From assembly GCA_050084515.1 (NCBI GenBank), contig CM114274.1, positions 33,480,001 through 33,544,000 of the forward strand: a stretch of DNA of 64,000 nt, read 5' to 3'. A model generated the notes under the pieces. It ran no database searches, was not told the origin of the DNA, and saw only the letters and a program-made list of their open reading frames with translations. This DNA is from Blasia pusilla (lineage: Eukaryota; Marchantiophyta; Marchantiopsida; Blasiales). Both the position numbers and the translations under genes were made by a program. Each line of letters opens with the position of its first letter. The stretch's first letter is position 1. This document shows positions 57,421 through 64,000 of the stretch, piece by piece.

Positions 57421-57443
57421 TCACCCATTGGAATAATATGGGA

Positions 57444-60400
57444 ATGGATAATTATGTAAAAATCACTTGTGGTAGTCATCTAGCTACCCTTCCTCAATCA
57501 GACATAATTCAATTGCAAGCTGGTGAGTCTTACATACTAGTGGATGAAAATTTCCTCTTAGTGCGACTTCTTCTCCAAATTGGAACAATCTTTGTTTCCA
57601 AGGATGTTAGGTTGGACGGTACGGAGGACGTTGTAGGTGAGACAATCCAACCAGTGATAGCAGACTCTAAAGTATGGAATCTCCTACCTCTAAAAAATGG
57701 TCAATATAGAGTTTTTGGCTTGCCTCTGAATTCCTTTGTTTCCGAAGTAGACGGTCTGGAATTTCCTAGTGCACCGAGCTCTACATTTGCCACTCCCATA
57801 TCAGTAGATCCCGCATCGACTCCAACTTCACACGTTTGTAACAATGTTCTACTTCCTGAAGACATTCCGGATGTCGTCAACCTCAGTGGATCTGTCGGAC
57901 ACCAACCGGGCCCTATGTTTGCCTACTCGTTCCTCTGGCGAGTATCAGGCAATAGTTTGTTGTCGTCTTTGCCCTTTAAAATGTTCAAGCACATTCTTGT
58001 CAATGAGATGCCACCCACGTACGATGCTAATTGCATTTTTGAGTTGCCTCCACTTGCTGGTCCTGCTCAAAAGAAAGATGGAGGACGCTTGAAGGGTATG
58101 GACACAAAGTCTGATTATCATCGATGATGCAGGCTTCAACAAACTAGTGCTTCGATTCCAGATGGTCCTTGGATTGTTTCTCAGCGCCAATGCGTTGGAG
58201 TCCTAGAGTGTAGAAGTCCAGGCTGCCTATATCTAGAGCGCAATGGGCGAGTCAATACGTCGCAATTACCCCCAAAGAATGCAAAAACTCCATATGAGGT
58301 CGGTGCAACCATACCGCCGAGAGGCCATTGATATCCTCATTGTCAAGCATCCCCTTTCTGCGTTGGAGCGTGTCCTGCATACATATTTTTCATTATGCAC
58401 GACTTCACTTCTACGTCCGAGTACACCAAGCCGGCAGTTCATGTTGGCTCCCACATTCATCTTGTTACCGGTGCAATTCAGAGACATATCAAGGAGGATG
58501 TGGGAAAGAAAGTGGCCAAGGTATATAGAAACTCTCCGGGATAAAAACCCGGAGTGATCAAATTAACAACTGTATCACAAATTTTTGAACAACTGCTTGG
58601 AATCACTGGGCAGGGCAAGATCACGGCTGTTGAGGAGAAACAACTCTGGGAAAATCTCACATTTCTCGCTGATCCTGAATGCTTCCGAAATTTTCTGCGT
58701 TAAATACGGGTACTTGATGGAAAGACGTCCAAAATGGATTCCATTTCAAAATCAAGGCCAACTCCAGATTTCCATTTATTCAGAGATGGCAGTTCATGGG
58801 CTAAGGAGGCAAAGGATCAAGGGCTTATGTCTTCAAAATATCAACTATATGGCCGTCGAGTGGCCTCGATCTTATAGATCAAATGAGGGAAGGGGAAGAT
58901 CTCTACGGTAGTTGGGTAAGCTTTGATATTTGCTACAGAGTGCTGAATGGATGGTTGACCATGGGTGCTCACGTTTACGACCATGTGGAGAAGGGACTCA
59001 AAACTATATTTGTTTGTGAGGTAAAAGCAGAAGACGTTGGGAGTTTGAAGATGTGTTGGTTACTCTTATTGGAGGTGGTGAAGGAAAACAAAAGGCCACC
59101 TCCGGAAATTTATGGATTCATGGCGGATAATGCACAACCTCGGTGGATTGCTATCAGGGAAGTGTTTTGGGGTGGAGAGGTTCAACCAGACAGGTCAGAT
59201 GTTTTCCATTGGCAACAGTCTATGACCCGGTACACCAAATCTTGCATCAAGAAGAATAAAAGGACAGAGTATGTCACTCTACTCCAACGTTGCAAGGACA
59301 GCAAAACCTTGAAACATGCCATGGAGTGCCAAGAAGAACTTCATGGGTGGTGGAGGAAGCATATGATTGAGGGGAAGTACAAAGAGTTGTGCTATTGGCT
59401 CAGTTGGTGGACTGTAAGAATGAGACAATGGGGAAACTTCATGCGGCAGGTGAGTTCATTATTTCATCCTTTCAAACTCATGCTGAGAATTTTTTGAAAA
59501 GTTGCAGCTAAAGTTGAGAAGCGTAAGCACTATAGGGATTTCAAACCGCAGAAACCAAGCAACTCGTCGGATGCGACGAGTTGCCTGAGTGTGCAATCCA
59601 TCAGAAACTGACAGGTTGCATCAAGAATGTTTGTGCAACCTGTCGGAACTCGACTGGTTTCCTGAGTGTCAGACCCGTCGGAGCGCGATAGGATGCATGA
59701 GGAATGTTTGTGCAACCCGTCGGAACCCGACTGGTTGGATGAGTGTGCAACCTGTCGAATCCCGACGGGTTGCAAGTTGCATGTATACAAGGCCTACAAA
59801 TAGTTCAACCCAGATGGGTTGCAAGCCGCAAGGCTATAGGTTAACTCGGTCTGCAACCCGTCGGATTCCAACAAGTTGTGTCTGTCTGCAACATGTCGAA
59901 TCCCACTAGTTGTGTCTGCATGCGACTCCTCGCATTCAAACAGGTTGCGGCTATCTCCAAGTCGCAAGATAGACATATGCGTTCTAGGGATGTCTCCAAC
60001 TTGCAACCCGTTTCAAGTCGGAGGCAGGAAAATCCAAGTGCGACCCGTCGGATTTCAATGACTTGCACTAGGATCTTCCAGCCCGGAGTGGCCAAAGTTA
60101 CTTGCAACCTGTCTGAATCCGACGGGCTCCGCTAGGTGGTTCCTCGGTGTTGGAACACGTCCAAAACTGACGATTTGCACAATCATTCATGGGATGCCTC
60201 CGACTTGCAACTCGTCTGGTTCTGACAGGTTGCTTTTTTTTTTGCTCATAGAGCTATTTTCGTTCCCTTCTCACATTGCCGTCGTTGCAGAGATTGAACA
60301 TTCATGAAAATGCCCTTTGCCCCAACACAAGTGGAGCAGAAAGTGTTCATTTCTCCTGAAGGTCGTCATAAGCATGCCAAAGAATTTCACTTGTAGAGGC

Positions 60401-61357
60401 ATGCCAACAAGACCAGGCAAGGGCAATGCTACAGTCTGTAGCATCCCATATCTTCCTCACAAAAGGCATAACAAAAGGAAAGGGGCCTTCGATTTACGAG
60501 CTCCATGTCAGGGCGACTGTGAGATCTGGTGATGAGAAACTCTATGTGGAAGCCTTCAATTGGTGCGTAGCAGGAACTCCCCTCGAGCAAGATGTCAACA
60601 TTGGTGGGAATATTCTTGGATGTGTTTCAAGACGTCCCATACAGATGGTGGTAGAGCAGTCCGAGCGAGACTCATGGAGGCCATATAAGTATATTGACTT
60701 CAGGCAAGTGAAGAGGAAACATCGAGGAATAAACCTAGTGATTAATTTGGATGAAGAAATTACGCCGCCCAGGTATTCGGAAACCCCGGATTGCTCCCAA
60801 ATCCGAGTAGAAGTAACTTCTCCAAAATCAGTGAATGTTTTATTTCAAAAGCCCTCCGTTGCTGGAAGCTCGCAACATCCGGTCTCTCGGGTAGTTCAAC
60901 AGTATGGGATTCCGGTTATTGAGGTGGATTGCAACCTCAAAAGATGGCCTATATCTCGGAGCAACCGTGGACGTGGATCCACTTACAGGCAGGATCTGAT
61001 AGCATTAGGAGAGCATGCGACACTTTCCTAAATAAGAACTGTAGAAGGATTAGACGACCACTGCCTGGATTTTGGGGACTCAAAACCTTTGATCATTTCA
61101 CGAGGACTGAGGATCAATTGAATCACTTCTTCTGCCCAAATGAATCTTGTGCTTTCCGAAAGTCTTATCCGGCTGCCATTGGAGCTCCAGGGAATACCCC
61201 CACGATTTGGCCCATTGCCGCAGGTACGAATTGCACTAAGGACGAAGTGGACAATCTTACAAGTGTCGATTTCAGACTCGTAGACGGAGGACGTTTGGAG
61301 CATGTTCGCATTACAGAGACCTTCGCATTTCTTCCAAAGAAGTGCGAAGTATTTTAA
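57444..61357 (+). pseudogene. MULE transposase (MULE-2), lacking the SWIM finger
   Basis: The N-terminal frame is open for 227 codons (57444-58127), longer than in MULE-1, and ends at the same TGA as MULE-1. The zinc-finger segment follows near 58170-58460 (CVGVLECRSPGCLYLE, FCVGACPAY) with shifts. The DDE-type region is open in 58883-59449: GAHVYDHVEKGLKTIFVCEV, FMADNAQPRWIAIREVFWGG with the Asp that MULE-1 has changed to His, and FHWQQS. An intact donor CAG-GTGAGT at 59450 and acceptor TTGCAG at 60290 bound an array-filled intron. The 3' exon (60426-61031) matches MULE-1. The last exon jumps from ITETFAF straight to the final codons, a deletion of about 420 bp removing the SWIM finger. Confidence 0.83.
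59565..60235. repeat. Palindrome array in the transposase intron (MULE-2)
   Basis: More than ten diverged palindromes (CAACCTGTCGGAACTCGACT, CAACCCGTCGGAACCCGACT, CAACCTGTCTGAATCCGACG) fill the intron 59450-60290. The last, near 60205, stands beside TTCATGGGATGCCTC, a spacer also present in MULE-1 at 18955. Exons on both sides lack the motif. Confidence 0.87.
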
Positions 61358-61771
61358 ACAAACCACTTTGAGGATGCAAAATGAGGTCTTAGATTGTAAT
61401 TTCATTTGCCAAAACCTTCACTTTGAGCTTGAAATCTATTTAGCCCAGGGCAAATGATAGATTTTTTCCATACCTTGGATGGAAAAAATGATTTGTTCCA
61501 CATTTATGATTCCAATGATTTTTAAAATTTTTAAATTTTGTGCAATTGCAACCAGTCGGGTTCAGATGGGTTGCCAAAATGTGGAAGAGGGAAAAAAATT
61601 TTGTGGGAGTGCCTAAGCACTGAGAATAAAAGTGCAAAAAAATTCACAAAAAATTTTCCTCTCTTCAACCCAACGGAAACTCTCTTCAAAAAAAAGTATC
61701 TCTTTGGATTGAAGGTAGTTTCCTCTCTCCTCTCTCCTCTCTCCTCTCTTCCTCTCCTCTTACCGCGCCGC

Positions 61772-61781
61772 AAGAAAATAA
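61772..61781. repeat. Target-site duplication, right copy (MULE-2)
   Basis: AAGAAAATAA directly follows the right end of MULE-2. Beyond it the Helitron Rep gene resumes on the minus strand. Confidence 0.8.
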
Positions 61782-63118
61782 TGGAGCACTCTACCAAGTA
61801 TACTTGGACCACCAAATATGAAATGCGTTAGAAAATATTGCAATCTTGTGTGAAAAAAGCTAGGCACATTCTGTAGGGGCATCTTGCCATTTAAATGAGG
61901 CATTGAACTTTTTCAATATGAATTTTGGATCATCATATTCAGACCACCGTGTGGCTGAGTCTTCATCAGATGTTAAGGTAAGGAAGAAGTGAGGCATACC
62001 CCATTTGTGGACCATGACCTTCAAGTCTTTTAAATGTCTGCGATGCCAGGAGGGACTACTTGGTATTTGAGGATTGATGGAGTACTTCAATAAGCGGCAA
62101 TAGAGATCCTCCTCAGGAAGATTGGGTTTGTCTTTCCTTAGTTTGTTTAGTTCGCAAATCAATATGAAGGATCAGCTTGTAGAGCATAACACTATGGACT
62201 GCCTCAACTGATGCATTAATAAGGAGTATGGTTTATAGAGAGAGAATACGCTGAATAACTATTTTGAACGGTTGTGCATGTGGTCTGAAAATGTAGAGTC
62301 TCCTCTGTAGTACCCACCTAAATATGGGAAAAAAAATGGAAAAAAATCTATTTCTAGAATGATTTGTGGGTCTAATAAGGTAAGTGTATTATCGGTGAGA
62401 AGACTCTCATGAGTTGACGAGTTCTCTTGCAAATATAGTCTGCCATTATCAAAAATGTCTGCAGAAGTTTTTTCTTAACAGGTATTGAATAGGCCACATC
62501 GTGCAAAATATTGAGATCAGGATAGTAGGGGTCATGGTGCATGCTTTGAGTGATCTGCCCTTTCTCTTGGGATTGTTTCAGTATAGCTTCTACTGATTTA
62601 GAGGGCAGAACAACTAGACTAGATAAAGGATGTGGAAGTTCTAGTAATGTGTTATAAGTCTTATATAGCTTGTTAACCCTCATATTAATTGAGAGAATTT
62701 CTTTTATAACTTGACCAAACTGCAATGTAAGAAGAGGATCAGGATTCTGCATGTTAAATCCAACAAGAGGAGAATCAAGGAGGGAAGAAACAGTGAAAAA
62801 TCCCTTGTGGAAGCCATTGTACTTGGCTTCAATACCTAAACGTGAGTCTACAATTGACAAAAGTTGAAGCTCAAGGGGATTGACACTCAGAATGCGCCTA
62901 ATGTAGGCAAGTGTCATTTAAACATTCAAGGAAGTTCGTGGTGTTCTTGATGTACACTGTTCATAAACATGAAAGTAAACTGGATGTGGAATAATGTATC
63001 CTTTGAAAAAGCCATTGCATAATGCATATGGCAGGTAGGCTGTAGACTTGGTGACTGCCATCTTACTCCAAGGATTGTTGTAAAGAACTCGGCCACAATA
63101 GCCACAACACTGTAGCAA
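61782..63118 (-). pseudogene. Helitron-2 RepHel, N-terminal part
   Basis: From 63118 downward: a Cys-rich start (CCGYCGRVLYNN), PYALCNGFFKGYIIPHPVYF, a 181-codon frame (62917-62372) of the Helitron N-terminal type, then the helitron-like Rep N-domain (62162-61860): LKDLKVMVHKWGMPHFFLTL, followed by TSDEDSATRWSEYDDP and DAPTEC. Past 61860 the frame steps by one base and reads through FGGPSILGRVLHYF up to the MULE-2 target site. The next residues, LWYELQGRGSLH, are on the other side of MULE-2 at about 49217. Confidence 0.88.
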
Positions 63119-64000
63119 TTTTAATGTCCTTCAACATTCCTGTTTCCATTTCAGTAGGTGTTCACTAGAGGCTGACCAAGCATAGCAATGAGGTCTATAT
63201 GCAAGCTTCCTATTCACGGATATCTTTGCACGAATACAAACTCTCTACAGCCTCAACCTGTCCTTATTAAAGACAAGGGCTTCCTAAAGATGTTGGACCA
63301 AGTTCTTAAGTAAATCTTGTGGTAATCAATAACCATTGGCTTCTGCACTTGCCCCCAATGACAATGTCAGAGCCTGTTGTTGGTAAAATAAAGGTGTAGC
63401 AGGATCTTAAAATGAGCTTTACATCTTATTATGTCTACATACAAATTTCATTTTGTTGGTCTGGTATATGGGTGGGATAATTGAATTTACATAAGTGGAT
63501 GTGATGTAAAGTAAGGTTACATTGTGGTAAGGCTTACTACAAGTCTGGTCTAATAGTTATGACTTTCTAACATCAGTACTTGAGTCACTGGGTACTATAA
63601 TTGGCTGGTACATATTGGCAAACAGTCCTAAACTCAATATCAAAGTACTGGAAATGAGGAGAGGAATATAGAGAATGGAGGCTCATAATAGACTACATGT
63701 ACAATAGGACTGTGTAAACATACAAGAAAGTAGTCCAAGTTCAAGCAAAACTTAACTGATGAACTTGTGAATGGTGAACATACCTGAATTTGTGACTGGA
63801 GCATTAGTAGAACCGAGCTGCTTTGCACGTCACAATGGTTAACTTATGGACAGGAAAATAAAAATAATCTAAAACAGGAGACAGAATGTCAATCAAGACC
63901 AGAGATAACAGAAATGTGGTCAAGATTGACTCTCTTTTGGTAGTACAGGTATGTATATGATACAGCAAAATCCAAAGAACTTCCTATTAGTTGTCATCAT
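63119..64000. other. Right end of window, no recognised gene
   Basis: Presumably further 5' sequence of Helitron-2 or its flank. Only short frames occur (63640-63828 minus, hydrophobic). No motif is recognised. Confidence 0.4.

Larger units (their letters stand above)
49228..61771. mobile_element. MULE-2: second copy of the ParB-methyltransferase Mutator-like element
   Basis: This element is 12,544 bp, in the same orientation and gene order as MULE-1. The left end starts GGGGGTTGGTATTCTG as in MULE-1. The right end, read inward, is GCGGCGCGGTAAGAGGAGAG. It is inserted in the Rep domain of a Helitron. The different target, the separate 10-bp duplication and extensive divergence show an independent insertion, not a segmental duplication. 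It lacks the 680-bp tandem duplication of MULE-1 and has an internal deletion of about 420 bp in the transposase 3' exon. Confidence 0.92.

Noticed and set aside
49228-61771. MULE-1 and MULE-2 as a segmental duplication of one locus
   Set aside because: Flanks differ completely (gypsy protease against Helitron Rep), each has its own target duplication, and similarity stops at the element ends.

Overview
The window is nuclear DNA of a streptophyte (a charophyte alga or an early-diverging land plant). The grounds are GT-AG introns, a multi-exon gene resembling the plant ELKS/Rab6-interacting/CAST-like coiled-coil family, and dense nested transposons (Ty3/gypsy, Mutator-like, Helitron, hAT, MITE-like). 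The species cannot be fixed from sequence alone. A charophyte is favoured because Ty3/gypsy elements carrying a cytosine methyltransferase are known from that group.

Layout. (1) 1-3.4 kb: MITE-like fragments, a 178-bp tandem repeat, a lone coding exon (1408-1854) and a Helitron-associated ORF. (2) 3.45-26.8 kb is a three-layer nest. A minus-strand Helitron helicase is split into 26.78-26.04 and 4.23-3.45 kb by a roughly 9.4-kb Ty3/gypsy element (4227-26037). That element is itself split by a 12.46-kb Mutator-like element, MULE-1 (8481-20937). (3) 26.8-38.7 kb is mostly non-coding, with a hAT fragment, a cluster of five hairpins, a long CT microsatellite and a MITE. (4) 38.7-43.2 kb holds the one convincing host gene, on the minus strand. 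(5) 44.7-63.1 kb is a second minus-strand Helitron, split by MULE-2 (49228-61771), a second copy of the same Mutator-like family.

Most interesting content. Both MULE copies carry, besides a MULE transposase (WRKY-GCM1-like zinc finger, DDE core, SWIM finger in copy 1), a divergently transcribed intron-containing gene. Its product joins a ParB/sulfiredoxin-like domain to a beta-class N4/N6-type DNA methyltransferase domain, an architecture otherwise typical of bacteria and phages. The introns of the cargo and transposase genes, and the shared bidirectional promoter, are filled with arrays of a CpG-rich palindrome (arms CAACCCGTCGGA and TCCGACGGGTTG). I see this palindrome nowhere outside the MULEs. 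I suggest the arrays are the target of the ParB-like protein or methyltransferase, or a self-recognition or partition-like system. Separately, the Ty3/gypsy element encodes a C5-cytosine methyltransferase between protease and reverse transcriptase and ends in a PHD finger after integrase. Thus two unrelated transposon classes, one nested in the other, each carry a DNA methyltransferase.

All transposon genes shown are decayed. Gypsy stops are almost all TAG or TGA where CAG (Gln) or CGA (Arg) is expected, a footprint of 5-methylcytosine deamination. MULE-1 and MULE-2 carry different lesions, which helps to infer exon structure. No tRNA, rRNA or CRISPR array was recognised.
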